The notes under the pieces: generated by a model
What the model was told of the DNA's origin: nothing
Seen by the model: only the letters and a program-made list of their open reading frames with translations
Database searches by the model: none
In this document: positions 47,349 to 56,165 of the stretch, piece by piece
How positions within the stretch are numbered: the stretch's first letter is position 1
Layout: each line of letters begins with the position of its first letter
NCBI RefSeq assembly: GCF_001613425.1
Contig: NZ_BDCI01000002.1
Span: 496,001 to 560,000 of the forward strand
DNA length: 64,000 nucleotides
Reading direction: 5' to 3'
Origin: Nocardia vulneris
GTDB lineage: Bacteria > Actinomycetota > Actinomycetes > Mycobacteriales > Mycobacteriaceae
Program-made: the position numbers and the translations under genes

Positions 47349-48584
47349 ATGCGAGTCCCGATGGCACTGTGCGGCATCGGACCGTCGCGGCTACCGCGCT
47401 GCGCCGTTGTCGCCGCGATGCTCGCATCGTTGGTCGTAATCGTGAGTCCGGGTGTGGCGTCGGCCCGCGACAACTGTGTGCCGACGATCGTGATCGGCGT
47501 CGCCGGAACCGACCAAGGTCCCGCGCACAAACCGCCGGAGGGTGTCGACAAGAGCGCGTTGACAGCTCAGGTGGGAGCCGAAGTCGCCGCCGCCATCGCA
47601 CCGATCGCCGACAAACTCGGCCCGCTGTCGGTGACCCCGATCAACTATCCGGCGACCGGCGTCCAGTGGGGCGGCGCCGTCAGCGCGAAATTCACCTACG
47701 ACATCTCCGCCTACAAACTCAGTAAGGACACCGGCTACTCGCGGGCCTACGAGTCGCTGAAAAAGCAAGCAGCCGAATGCCGTTCATCGAAGTTCGCACT
47801 GATCGGCTATTCGCAGGGCGCGCACATCATCGGCGATCTCGCCCAATCGGTATTCCACGGGCACGGGCCGGTCGATCGCGCACGGGTCGCGGCAGTCGTC
47901 CTCATCGCCGACCCCGCTTACAACGGCCCCTCGCCGCGGACAACGGAGGCGATCTACAACCAGGGAAAGTTGACACAGGACCAAGACCATTGGCAGATCG
48001 GTGGCGCGCTCGGGCAGCGCGCGGCGTTCGGGGCGACCGATCCGGTGGTGTCGATCTGCGTGTACGGCGACCCGGTGTGCGACGGCAAAGACCTGTACGG
48101 ACAGGACGGCAAGCTGAAACCGGCGGACAACCAGGACATGCACCGCCGCTACATCCGGGTTGCTTTCGAAGGGACCAGCGACTTCGCGACGTGGGCCGGG
48201 ATTCAGGCCGGGTATCTCATCCAGCCGGCGCGGGCTGCCAGTCCTCCGGCTCCAGCTCCGGCTCCAGCAGAGCTTCCCGGTAAGCCGGCTCCGGCACCAG
48301 CTCCGCCGTCAGCGCCTCGGGAGCCGGTGACGATCGCTCAAGTAGATGGCAAAACTGTCACCGTGACCGTCGTCGATGCCGCAGGCGCCGGCGCCCGGGC
48401 AGTGCGCTGCTGGAACGCGACCGACGCAACGCACAATTGGAAGTCGAACTTTCTCGGCGAGACCCGCGTGGACATCCCGCGCAACGGCACCTTCACCGTC
48501 ACCTGTCCGACCCCACCGAAACCAGGCACGTTCTCGTTGGAGTTCTTCAACTGGCGGTGGTCGCCTGCGATCCAATGGCGTTGA
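47349..48584 (+). CDS. Secreted cutinase-family esterase with C-terminal beta domain
   Basis: 411 aa. The signal peptide covers residues 1-39 (hydrophobic VVAAMLASLVVIVSPGVASA). The alpha/beta-hydrolase domain (about 42-290) has the nucleophile GYSQGAH (Ser near 145), then an Asp (VCDGKDLYG region) and His in DNQDMHRRY. A Pro/Ala-rich linker (about 295-330) leads to a C-terminal beta domain of about 80 residues with two cysteines. Cutinase-like proteins of mycolata cleave esters, phospholipids or cutin-like polymers outside the cell. It is followed by a P450 gene after 61 bp. Confidence 0.9.
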   Translation: MRVPMALCGIGPSRLPRCAVVAAMLASLVVIVSPGVASARDNCVPTIVIGVAGTDQGPAHKPPEGVDKSALTAQVGAEVAAAIAPIADKLGPLSVTPINYPATGVQWGGAVSAKFTYDISAYKLSKDTGYSRAYESLKKQAAECRSSKFALIGYSQGAHIIGDLAQSVFHGHGPVDRARVAAVVLIADPAYNGPSPRTTEAIYNQGKLTQDQDHWQIGGALGQRAAFGATDPVVSICVYGDPVCDGKDLYGQDGKLKPADNQDMHRRYIRVAFEGTSDFATWAGIQAGYLIQPARAASPPAPAPAPAELPGKPAPAPAPPSAPREPVTIAQVDGKTVTVTVVDAAGAGARAVRCWNATDATHNWKSNFLGETRVDIPRNGTFTVTCPTPPKPGTFSLEFFNWRWSPAIQWR

Positions 48585-48597
48585 GCTGTCGCAGGTG

Positions 48598-48635
48598 CGG
48601 GTCGATTACCAGCAGACGTCGACCCGACGCTGGTA
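48598..48635. promoter_or_regulatory. Two interleaved hairpins between the cutinase and P450 genes
   Basis: Stem one: CGGGTCGA (48598-48605) with TCGACCCG (48619-48626), 8 bp perfect. Stem two: TACCAGC (48607-48613) with GCTGGTA (48629-48635), 7 bp perfect. The arms interleave, so the two stems are alternatives or form a pseudoknot. The second ends 10 bp before the P450 start and could mask its ribosome binding region. Confidence 0.4.
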
Positions 48636-48645
48636 GCGTCGGCAG

Positions 48646-49899
48646 ATGGAGAGCGAAACTGCTACGGCGGCAGATGGATTGGCTGCTGACCCGGCCAGCC
48701 CGTTCGTGTTGTCCCCCGACTTCTACCGCGACCCGCAGGGTGCCTACGGTGCATTGCGCACTCGGGGATCGGTCAACCGAGTGGCGTTTCCCGACGGCAG
48801 TACCGGATGGCTCATCACCGGCCATGCCGAGGCGAAAGCGGCCTTCGGTCATCCGGGGATCAGCAAGCGGCTGGGCTCGGCAGGCGCGCGGGCAGCGCTC
48901 GACGCGAACAATGCCGGTCACCAGCTCCAGGCCGGTCCCTTCGAGCACATGCTCGTCTTCTACGATCCACCCGAGCACACCCGCCTGCGCTCCCTGCTCA
49001 CCAAAGCGTTCTCGACTCGCGCGGTGCGCGGCCTCGCTCCGCGCGTCACCGAGCTCGCCGACGCTCTGCTCACCGAACTGGCCACCGCCGGCGAAGTCGT
49101 GGATCTACTGGACCGATACGCCGTGCCGCTGTCGATGTCGGTGATCTGTGAACTACTCGGTGTGCCCAACCCGGACCGTGCCAGGTTCCAGAGCTGGTCG
49201 ACTGTCATCGTGTCCAGTGCGCACGCAGCGCGCGATCGGATGACGGCCGCGACGGAGTTCGTCGCCTACATAGATCACCTCATAGCCGCACGCACCACCG
49301 AACCAGGGGCGGACCTGCTTTCCGAACTCATCGCAGCGGGCGCGGACGGCGAACGTCTCACATCACGTGAACTGCGTAGCATGGTGCTCGTCCTACTGGT
49401 CGCAGGCTTCGAGACCACCGCGAACCTCATCGGCAACGCGGTGGTCACCCTGTTGTCCGACAACAACTCTCGCCAGCGACTGCGCAGTGACGCCACGCGT
49501 ATTCCGGCGTTCATCGAGGAGATCCTCAGATTCAGGTCGCCGACCAGCGAAACCACCTTTCGCTACACAACGACACCAATCACGCTGGGCGGCATGGAGA
49601 TACCTGCTGGGGAGCTGATCGTCATATCGGTGGCGGCAGCGGGGCGCGACCCTCGTCGGTTCGCTGATCCACACCAGTTCGATATCGATCGCCCCAACAA
49701 CACCGAGCACCTCGCGTTCGGGTACGGAATCCATTTCTGCGTCGGCGCGCCCCTGGCCCGCATGCAGGGCTGCATCGGACTGGAGCAGCTGCTGGCGCGC
49801 TACCCCGATCTGGCACTCTCGCCCGCCGACGAACCCACCTGGCGCACAAGCTTTTCCATCCGGGGGCTGACCGCCTTACCTGTACGTCTACGCCCATGA
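48646..49899 (+). CDS. Cytochrome P450
   Basis: 417 aa, full length. I-helix oxygen-binding motif LLVAGFETTANLI, ExxR in EEILRFRS, and heme-binding loop AFGYGIHFCVGAPLAR with the Cys ligand near residue 364. It belongs to the soluble bacterial class that needs separate ferredoxin and reductase; neither is encoded nearby. The start ATG 48646 is plausible but has only a weak ribosome binding site (GTCGGCAG). Substrate unknown; the cutinase neighbour gives no clear hint. Confidence 0.95.
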   Translation: MESETATAADGLAADPASPFVLSPDFYRDPQGAYGALRTRGSVNRVAFPDGSTGWLITGHAEAKAAFGHPGISKRLGSAGARAALDANNAGHQLQAGPFEHMLVFYDPPEHTRLRSLLTKAFSTRAVRGLAPRVTELADALLTELATAGEVVDLLDRYAVPLSMSVICELLGVPNPDRARFQSWSTVIVSSAHAARDRMTAATEFVAYIDHLIAARTTEPGADLLSELIAAGADGERLTSRELRSMVLVLLVAGFETTANLIGNAVVTLLSDNNSRQRLRSDATRIPAFIEEILRFRSPTSETTFRYTTTPITLGGMEIPAGELIVISVAAAGRDPRRFADPHQFDIDRPNNTEHLAFGYGIHFCVGAPLARMQGCIGLEQLLARYPDLALSPADEPTWRTSFSIRGLTALPVRLRP

Positions 49900-49916
49900 T
49901 TGGCAAGCCGCAGGTT

Positions 49917-50648
49917 TCAGAACTGTAGGGCACCCCAGACCCAGCCGGTGCCGCCGGGGACGGCGGGGCCGGTGACCTGGCACCAGTCGTTCTTGTTGCA
50001 ATTTCCGACGAGGGTGACCTGTTGGCCTTGGCGCAGTATGCCAAGGACATCCCCGGCACCTCCTGGGGCGTCGTAGACATCGACGTCTTCGGTGACGGTC
50101 GCGACGTTCTGCTGGGAAAGGCAGGGGAACGGGCGAGTCGAACTCCAGGCAGCCGCGGAAGGCTCTGCGCCGGAACCGAGTCCACGGGCGAAACCGTCGT
50201 TCTCCACCCGGCCGGAGTAGTGCGCGAAGCCGGTGTCGTCCCAATGGATGGTGAATCGGACGTCGCGGCCGGTGATGGTGGCGTCGCTGATGTTTCCGCC
50301 CTTCAGGTTCGCACCGTTCTTCATCGCAGTGATCGCACGCCCCTGATGCGTTTGCTGAATGTCTCCCGCATTGAGGAAATACACGAGCCAACCATTGCTC
50401 TGATCGATGGTCGTCGCCTCCAGTTCCGGTCGGCGAAACGCCCGCCACCGATGTCTGCACTGAAAAGGTAGAAGCACCCCCGCCCCAGGTCCTGAGTAGC
50501 CAACTACCCCACTTCCCCCACCCCGCACTACCCGCCTTGACGACACCGAAGCGATGCCTACGCGCACAGACGCGCCGCAACGGTCGTAGCCGCGATCTGC
50601 ACCCGGGCTGTCCTCCGCGTCCCCGCGGAGGGGCCAGCGGACGCGCAC
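49917..50648 (-). CDS. SH3b-domain protein, N-terminus uncertain or broken
   Basis: The convincing part runs from about 50430 to the stop at 49917. It begins TTIDQSNGWLVYFLNAGDIQ, continues through FTIHWDDTGFAHYSGRVEND and ends with a bacterial SH3 domain (DVDVYDAPGGAGDVLGILRQ, then GWVWGAL). Cysteines and fold suggest an exported protein, yet no signal peptide is found in this frame. The frame remains open to 50648, but the added sequence is Arg/Gly-rich and not protein-like. Either the start was lost by a frameshift near 50430 or the gene is a 3' fragment. Confidence 0.5.
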   Translation of the reverse strand: MRVRWPLRGDAEDSPGADRGYDRCGASVRVGIASVSSRRVVRGGGSGVVGYSGPGAGVLLPFQCRHRWRAFRRPELEATTIDQSNGWLVYFLNAGDIQQTHQGRAITAMKNGANLKGGNISDATITGRDVRFTIHWDDTGFAHYSGRVENDGFARGLGSGAEPSAAAWSSTRPFPCLSQQNVATVTEDVDVYDAPGGAGDVLGILRQGQQVTLVGNCNKNDWCQVTGPAVPGGTGWVWGALQF

Positions 50649-50671
50649 AACGCAGGTCCAACCCAGCGAAA

Positions 50672-51703
50672 TCAGTTGAGCTGGCGCAGAAGTCCGGAGA
50701 ACTCGCGCAGCGTATCGATGCGATCCGGCGACAGAGGCTCGGCATCGAAATGCGCGATGGTGTTCCGAATTTGGCGCACCCGATCGAGTTGATGGACAAA
50801 CATCGAGCGGTCCACACTATTCCACGACAACGCCGCCCAGTTGCAGTCGGCGCTCGCACCGAGTACCGCGTCGCCAGGGTTCGTTCTCAGCAACTTTATG
50901 TAGTCCATGAACATCAGGTCTGAGATGTCGCCGGTCTGCTTCGCTCCTCGCCGCTTTTGAACCGTCCGGATCGCATCAGGATCGATCTTGGCGCCGAGAC
51001 ACTTCCGCAGCTGGAATTCGATCTCACCGACGAGAAAGAAGGGAAGGGCGGTGGCTTGAAAGCGTGAGGTGATGTCCGCGGCGGTAATGATCCCGGTGAA
51101 CACACCGCTGTTACTCCGCACGAGCAGGTAGCCGTGCTCATAGACGCTCGGCAAGTGCGGAAAGAGGTCTTGGTGTACCTCGGCAACCGGCGCACTGGTA
51201 TCCATCGCATTGCTGAGACCAACCCCCAGATTCAGCTCGTAGAGCCGTGCGATCGAACGCCACGTCACGACTCCCTTCAGGTCTGATGTGCCGTCGATGA
51301 CCGGTATCTGGGAATAGTTCTTGCTGCGCATCAAATGGGTGGCGAGGCTGAGCTGATTCGTCGAGGTGATAGAGGTGATGCCGCGGGTCGCCGAGGCGAG
51401 GTCGCCAACCTTGAACGAGTGCTGCGGCAGCGTCCCGGGCGCGAGTTCGGGGTCGGCGTCCTCCTGTGCATCGACAGGCTCGATGGTATCGGCTTCCAGA
51501 ATGAGGAGTTCGGTTCTGGTCCCGCACGTTGCGAAGGACGGAGACGTCGTCAGTCCCGCGTCGCGCAGCGCGTCTGCGATGGCGGGGACGCTCTGGAAGT
51601 TGCGGACGGTGAATCCGAACAGGGCGAGCAAGTCCTTCATCGGCAACGCGGTGCCCTTCAACGCCAGTAGTTGCGACATCGATGGGTGCTGCGCGTCGGC
51701 CAC
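50672..51703 (-). CDS. CBS-CBS protein with C-terminal HEPN-type motif
   Basis: 343 aa from GTG 51703, overlapping the DUF262 stop by one base. After an N-terminal region (about 1-90) come two CBS repeats (about 105-215: SLATHLMRSKNYSQIPVIDG, and HGYLLVRSNSGVFTGIITAA), expected to bind adenine nucleotides. The C-terminal 120 residues are helical and end with RQIRNTIAHFDAE; RNTIAH fits the Rx4-6H signature of HEPN RNases. A nucleotide-gated RNase is thus possible. It is the second gene of a pair with a DUF262 protein in a lower-GC stretch, which points to a transferred defence or toxin module. Confidence 0.8.
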   Translation of the reverse strand: MADAQHPSMSQLLALKGTALPMKDLLALFGFTVRNFQSVPAIADALRDAGLTTSPSFATCGTRTELLILEADTIEPVDAQEDADPELAPGTLPQHSFKVGDLASATRGITSITSTNQLSLATHLMRSKNYSQIPVIDGTSDLKGVVTWRSIARLYELNLGVGLSNAMDTSAPVAEVHQDLFPHLPSVYEHGYLLVRSNSGVFTGIITAADITSRFQATALPFFLVGEIEFQLRKCLGAKIDPDAIRTVQKRRGAKQTGDISDLMFMDYIKLLRTNPGDAVLGASADCNWAALSWNSVDRSMFVHQLDRVRQIRNTIAHFDAEPLSPDRIDTLREFSGLLRQLN

Positions 51704-53568
51704 TATCGACGCACCTCGGCGTCTCGATGCACCGACCGCTTGCCCATGGCGTCGTCTACCAACTGCAAGAGTTGCTGGGAGCGGTCGGCGTAGAAGGTTG
51801 CAAAATCGGCGTCGCGCAACGCAATCGGGTCGATGAGGTGAGTCGCAATGACATCGTCGAACCATTCGCCTCGCATCCCGGACTCACTGGCCAGCACCGG
51901 CACGTATGACTTCGGCGATCCCACAAGACTTCTGCTGGCACGATAGGACAGCGGCGTTTTGTTGACGATGGAATTCAGGCGCGGGCCAGAACCCTGCTGC
52001 CGGCTGCCCCGATTCTTAGGAAATACCTGTCGGAGGTCGACTGCGTGCTGTAACAGCGTGCCGGAATTGAGGGGAGCTTCGCTGTAATACCAGTCGACGG
52101 CGCCCTGTTTGATCAGTAGCGCGTAGATCCCCTTGTAGGCTGCGCTGTTTCGGGTGGTCAGCGTGTCCAGTCGATCAGCGAGGAAGGCTGCCTCCGCGAT
52201 CGTATCGGGGATCGCGGTCGCCGAGCGAGTCCAGCCGACAAGCTGCTCGACATCTCGAGGAAATCGGCTTTCCGTTGCGCCACCATACATCTCGCCGAGC
52301 ACACCGCACCAGTACCAGCGGGTGATGCGGCTCAGCATCATCGGGTCGTCCGTGGCCTCGGTCAGGATCGCGCGTACTGCCGCCAGCGGAACGAGTTGTG
52401 TACGGTACGGGACGTCGGAGACGCGCACGATGCACTGTTGGGCCAAGAATTCACCGGTCCATTCGAATGCGTCTCGCAATCGTGGAGCCAGCCGGTCGAA
52501 GTCTGCCAGGGGCAGCTCGAGCAGATCACGTCGTTTACAAGAGACAGCCGCGGCCTCACCTTGCTGTTTGAGCTCCCATGTCCGCACCAGTGCGACCGCT
52601 TGCAAGAAATCGCTGCTGGTCAGGCCGTCCTCCGCGCCGTTCTCGAGCCGGCCGAGCGCAGGATAGCTCGACGCGAGGCGCTTCTTGATATCGTGCCAGA
52701 TTTCGGGAAGCCGATAATAGGTCGAATGCTGCTGCTCGTAAGCGCGATCGCCCGCATACGTGGCGGTCAATAGTTCGAACACGTTGAGCGGTACGCCGCC
52801 GGTATTCACGCGCTCGAAGACCGAGCAGACAGCATCGGAGGTAGTGGATGACGCCAGCCTGATCATCGGAATGAGAAACCCTCGAATATTCCTGATCACA
52901 CCCTCGTCGAACTGCGACCACAGATCCCAGTTGTCCGCATTGGCTTCGACGAACTTGCGCTGCCAACCGTGCACCTTCTGCGTGTCGAACACCGCGTGTA
53001 GTGGGAAGTACCCTGCCGCACACTCCAACTCGGTGCTGCTCAGGTCGAGCGAGACCTTGCGAAAGTGATCCCGGCGGACCAGTTTGTCCTCCGGCACCGA
53101 AATGATGGCGTCGTCTCGATCCGCCGGCGAACCGAGCGCCTTGACGATGTCGATGTAGTACCACCGCCGCAGTTCCTTACCGCGACTGTCGACCGTCTGT
53201 ACCGGCTTGTCCAGGTACATGGCTTGAAAGAGCGATGTGAGTCGCTGTTGACCGTCCAGCAAGAGCAAGCCGGGATCAACTGCCGCAACGGATTCGGCGC
53301 CGGTGAGCGGGCGTGCACGGAACGGCGACTTCTCGCCGGTCTCCAGGGTCATGACGACACCGAGCGGGTAGTCGAGGGTCACCGTGGCGATCAATTCCCG
53401 GATCCGTTGGTCATCCCACTTCCAGACACGTTGGAAATCCGGTAGCTGCATGGTCCCGGTTCTGATGTTCTCGAGCACCTCCTGAAGCCGTGGACTGTCA
53501 AGCGCCACTTGCGAAACCCCCGTTGCTGTCGACCGAGCTTCCGAATCTCGAACGTCATATTCCACCAA
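51703..53568 (-). CDS. DUF262 (GmrSD-like) protein
   Basis: 621 aa. DUF262 signatures: MQLPDFQRVWKWDDQRIREL, YPLGVVMTLE, LLLDGQQRLTSLF and FERVNTGGVPLNVFELLTA. In GmrSD-type systems this ParB-like domain hydrolyses NTP and works with a DUF1524 HNH nuclease. Here the C-terminal part (about 500-570) resembles DUF1524 in NSIVNKTPLSYRASRSLVG, but the expected DHIFPK-type core reads DLRQVFPK, so the nuclease His appears lost. Codon use is less GC-biased than in neighbours. It is translationally coupled to the CBS-HEPN protein, which may supply the effector activity. Confidence 0.88.
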   Translation of the reverse strand: MVEYDVRDSEARSTATGVSQVALDSPRLQEVLENIRTGTMQLPDFQRVWKWDDQRIRELIATVTLDYPLGVVMTLETGEKSPFRARPLTGAESVAAVDPGLLLLDGQQRLTSLFQAMYLDKPVQTVDSRGKELRRWYYIDIVKALGSPADRDDAIISVPEDKLVRRDHFRKVSLDLSSTELECAAGYFPLHAVFDTQKVHGWQRKFVEANADNWDLWSQFDEGVIRNIRGFLIPMIRLASSTTSDAVCSVFERVNTGGVPLNVFELLTATYAGDRAYEQQHSTYYRLPEIWHDIKKRLASSYPALGRLENGAEDGLTSSDFLQAVALVRTWELKQQGEAAAVSCKRRDLLELPLADFDRLAPRLRDAFEWTGEFLAQQCIVRVSDVPYRTQLVPLAAVRAILTEATDDPMMLSRITRWYWCGVLGEMYGGATESRFPRDVEQLVGWTRSATAIPDTIAEAAFLADRLDTLTTRNSAAYKGIYALLIKQGAVDWYYSEAPLNSGTLLQHAVDLRQVFPKNRGSRQQGSGPRLNSIVNKTPLSYRASRSLVGSPKSYVPVLASESGMRGEWFDDVIATHLIDPIALRDADFATFYADRSQQLLQLVDDAMGKRSVHRDAEVRR

Positions 53569-53818
53569 CTGCCGGGGACAGCGTCAAGACAACGAGCGTC
53601 TGTCAGTTACTCGACCGACACGGCCGTACCTGCCGGTCGGCACCTTTGTATCTGATCCACCCGGTCCGGTGATCTCGTCGTCGAGTTCGTAACCGCGCCG
53701 AGCTGTTTCGAAGACCGGCCGCGACAACTGCGGCCCTGTCGAGCGCCGGGCGCCGCCTGGACCGAATCGCGACGCTGACCGGTCCCTGCGGCGCCCGCAA
53801 GAGGCGACTACTCCTGGA

Positions 53819-53872
53819 TTATGGGGAGGGGTTGCCGGCGGGGTCTTTGAACCAGGCGATCAGGGGGCCGCC
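53819..53872 (-). pseudogene. C-terminal remnant of a VOC-family gene
   Basis: Reading toward lower coordinates to the TAA at 53821-53819 the sequence encodes GPLIAWFKDPAGNPSP, the usual C-terminus of VOC/glyoxalase-like proteins. It is out of frame with, and just behind, the intact VOC gene, so it is probably the end of a second copy lost by recombination, or an older end of this gene displaced by a frameshift. Confidence 0.4.
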
Positions 53873-54261
53873 GCCGCTGCCATTTCGGCACGATGTTGCG
53901 GGCTCAGCTGGATGAGCTGGATGTAGTTGCCGTCGGGGTCGATCGCGGTGGCGAACAGGCTGCCATCGCGGTCTTCGAGCTCGGCCAGCCACCGCCCGCC
54001 GAGGTCGTCGATGCGGCCGGCTATCGCGCGCGCGTCGTCCACGTCGACGTTCAGGATCGCTCGTCCCGGTTCAGGGTTGGTGTCCCCGATGTCGTCGCGG
54101 CTGTCGATGAAGACGTAGAAGCCGCCGAAATCGAGCACCTCGTAGCCCGGGTCGCCGGGCGTGCGGTCGACTTTCACCGCGAAAGCGGTTGCGTACCAGT
54201 CACGCAAGCGTGCCGGGTCGGTGCTGGACAACAGCAGACTGCCGATGGTGGGTGTGGTCAT
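53860..54261 (-). CDS. VOC (glyoxalase/bleomycin-resistance fold) protein
   Basis: 133 aa from ATG 54261. One VOC module: MTTPTIGSLLLSSTDPARLR, then GFYVFIDSRDDIGD, and a final FATAIDPDGNYIQLIQL with the conserved D-P-x-G-N. The Ala-rich end (AEMAAAAAP) is unusual and runs into an abandoned VOC terminus, so the reading frame may have shifted near the stop. No metal ligand set can be assigned with certainty. Enzyme or resistance role unknown. Confidence 0.82.
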   Translation of the reverse strand: MTTPTIGSLLLSSTDPARLRDWYATAFAVKVDRTPGDPGYEVLDFGGFYVFIDSRDDIGDTNPEPGRAILNVDVDDARAIAGRIDDLGGRWLAELEDRDGSLFATAIDPDGNYIQLIQLSPQHRAEMAAAAAP

Positions 54262-54313
54262 ACCGAGTAGACGGCGCGCGGCGCAGAAACTGATCGGTGC
54301 TGGCCCACAGAAG

Positions 54314-55990
54314 TCACTCCGGCAACGCCGACCGCGGCCGCGCCAGCACAGCTTCCGACCGCACGGCGACATAACCACCGCCGACCACCAGGATGCGATC
54401 GGCCCCTTCGCTCCAGTACAGAGCCGAGTAGCTGGACCTGTCGTCGAACATCTCCGGCGGCAGCGGGATGTAGGTGCGGTCGCCCGGGAAGTAGAGCACC
54501 CCGACGTCGCCCTCGTCATTACCACCGAACTTCAGCAGCAACCCGCCGTCCGGTCCCGGCCGCACCGCCATCACATTCGTCCAGGCTTCGCCATGCCGGA
54601 CCGGAGTCCCGCCGCGATGGATCTCGTGCAGGCGGCGATCGGACAGATAGAAGAATCCGTCGTCCCCCGCGGGCACCGAGGTGAACTCGACGAACGAGCG
54701 CTGAGCACCCATGTCGAACGCACGCACACAGCCGGTGCCTGCCGCGTTCAGCTCGTATCCGTTTCCGTCCCAGATCAATACGGTGCTGCCGTCGGCCAGC
54801 CGGGCGGCGCCGGTCATCGGACGCGCCGCGTCGCCGAGCACGCTCTTCACCACGGCAGCGTCCGGAATGCCGGGAATCTGTTCCCACGCACCGGATTCCG
54901 CGAGCCACAGCGGACCGGGCAGTGGGTCACCCACATTCATCCCGCCGAAGCGCAGCAGGTGCGTCTTCACCTCGTGCAACACCACGGGACGCGCACCGAG
55001 GAAATAGCATTCGTGCGCGTAGAGGTCGGCGTCGCCGGGACCTTTGGCAGGCAGCACTCGGGGCGCGTCGTCCGAGCCGTCCACCAGGATCGGCCCGAAC
55101 TCGCGTGGGCGCGCTTTCGTGTCGGCGGTGGACTGCGCGAGCCATCCACCGCCGGGCGACCGCGCCGCCGCCACCCAGAATTCGTTGCGCTGCAACGCCA
55201 AACGCGGCGGCCACGCGGCGAGGTCCCACAACTCCACCGACGGCGTGCGAGCAGCACTGTGCGACAACAGGAATCCGTCGACGATGTCGTCGAGGACACT
55301 CGCGATCGGCGAGGCCGGTGCGGTTTCCACCGCGGCGGCCGGAGTCCCGTCGTTGCCCAGGTACTGCGCCCACATCAGTTCCGGATCTCCTGGGAACTCC
55401 CCGGCGGCGGGCACCGCGAGATCGGTCGCCTCCCAATACCCGAGCTTGCGGTCGACCGCCGCCCGCAAGGTCGCCACGATCCCCCGATACTTCCGCTGTT
55501 CACCTTTCGGCAAGGGCACGAGCTGCTCTTCGACCCACTCCAGCACCTCCGCGACATGATCAGCGGGCACGTAGAGGCCGGTCGTGTAGTTTCCGCCGAA
55601 CCACCCCGACGAGAACTGCCCGCGCAAGTGCGGATGTGCCGCAACGACTTCGGTGAACAGCCCGTCCGGCACGTACGCCGCCTGCGGCGCGAATACCGAG
55701 TCCGGGAACACCCGGCCCGTCTCGAACGCGAGGCTCAGCGCCAGTCCGCGCTCGTATCGGTAGGGCAGCATCGAGGCGCTGAACATGACCGCCGCGACGG
55801 ACACGGCGGCAGCGGCGGCCCGTCCGTCCCTGTCCAGCAACAGCTCTCGTACCTGCCGCCAGAGGCCCTCGGCATCCGGATGCACTCGATCCAACGCCGT
55901 CGGCTCGGTGGCGCTGCCGAGCAGCCGGGGCACGAACTGCTCCCGGATCGCGTCCTCGTCCACCAGATGCAATGTGCAGTCGTATCCCAT
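54314..55990 (-). CDS. Large protein of unknown function (558 aa)
   Basis: Start at ATG 55990 (MGYDCTLHLVDE), which matches a recurring N-terminus of actinobacterial and other hypothetical proteins. The N-terminal half is helical (about 1-230). From about 240 onward it is beta-rich with repeated WVAAARSPGGGWLA- and GGMNVGDPLPG-like strands, possibly an incomplete beta-propeller. No signal peptide, membrane segment or catalytic motif was seen. It is divergent from the TetR gene, so that regulator may control it. Confidence 0.7.
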   Translation of the reverse strand: MGYDCTLHLVDEDAIREQFVPRLLGSATEPTALDRVHPDAEGLWRQVRELLLDRDGRAAAAAVSVAAVMFSASMLPYRYERGLALSLAFETGRVFPDSVFAPQAAYVPDGLFTEVVAAHPHLRGQFSSGWFGGNYTTGLYVPADHVAEVLEWVEEQLVPLPKGEQRKYRGIVATLRAAVDRKLGYWEATDLAVPAAGEFPGDPELMWAQYLGNDGTPAAAVETAPASPIASVLDDIVDGFLLSHSAARTPSVELWDLAAWPPRLALQRNEFWVAAARSPGGGWLAQSTADTKARPREFGPILVDGSDDAPRVLPAKGPGDADLYAHECYFLGARPVVLHEVKTHLLRFGGMNVGDPLPGPLWLAESGAWEQIPGIPDAAVVKSVLGDAARPMTGAARLADGSTVLIWDGNGYELNAAGTGCVRAFDMGAQRSFVEFTSVPAGDDGFFYLSDRRLHEIHRGGTPVRHGEAWTNVMAVRPGPDGGLLLKFGGNDEGDVGVLYFPGDRTYIPLPPEMFDDRSSYSALYWSEGADRILVVGGGYVAVRSEAVLARPRSALPE

Positions 55991-56165
55991 GATCCTCCGC
56001 CTCGTCCTGCGCACTCACATGCAACCACGGACGCGCGCAACGGGCGAGCACGGGTCGGCGAGCAAGACCGGCGCAGATCCCCGCTGCCACCAAATGATCC
56101 GTACCAGGCCAGGAACTACTATGAGCAATTACTCGCTTTCCCTCGGCCGTCCCGGAGGTGCCTCG

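Noticed and set aside
56123..56134. GAGCAATTACTC as a firm TetR operator
   Set aside because: Symmetry is short with two mismatched positions, so it is only mentioned with the TetR gene.
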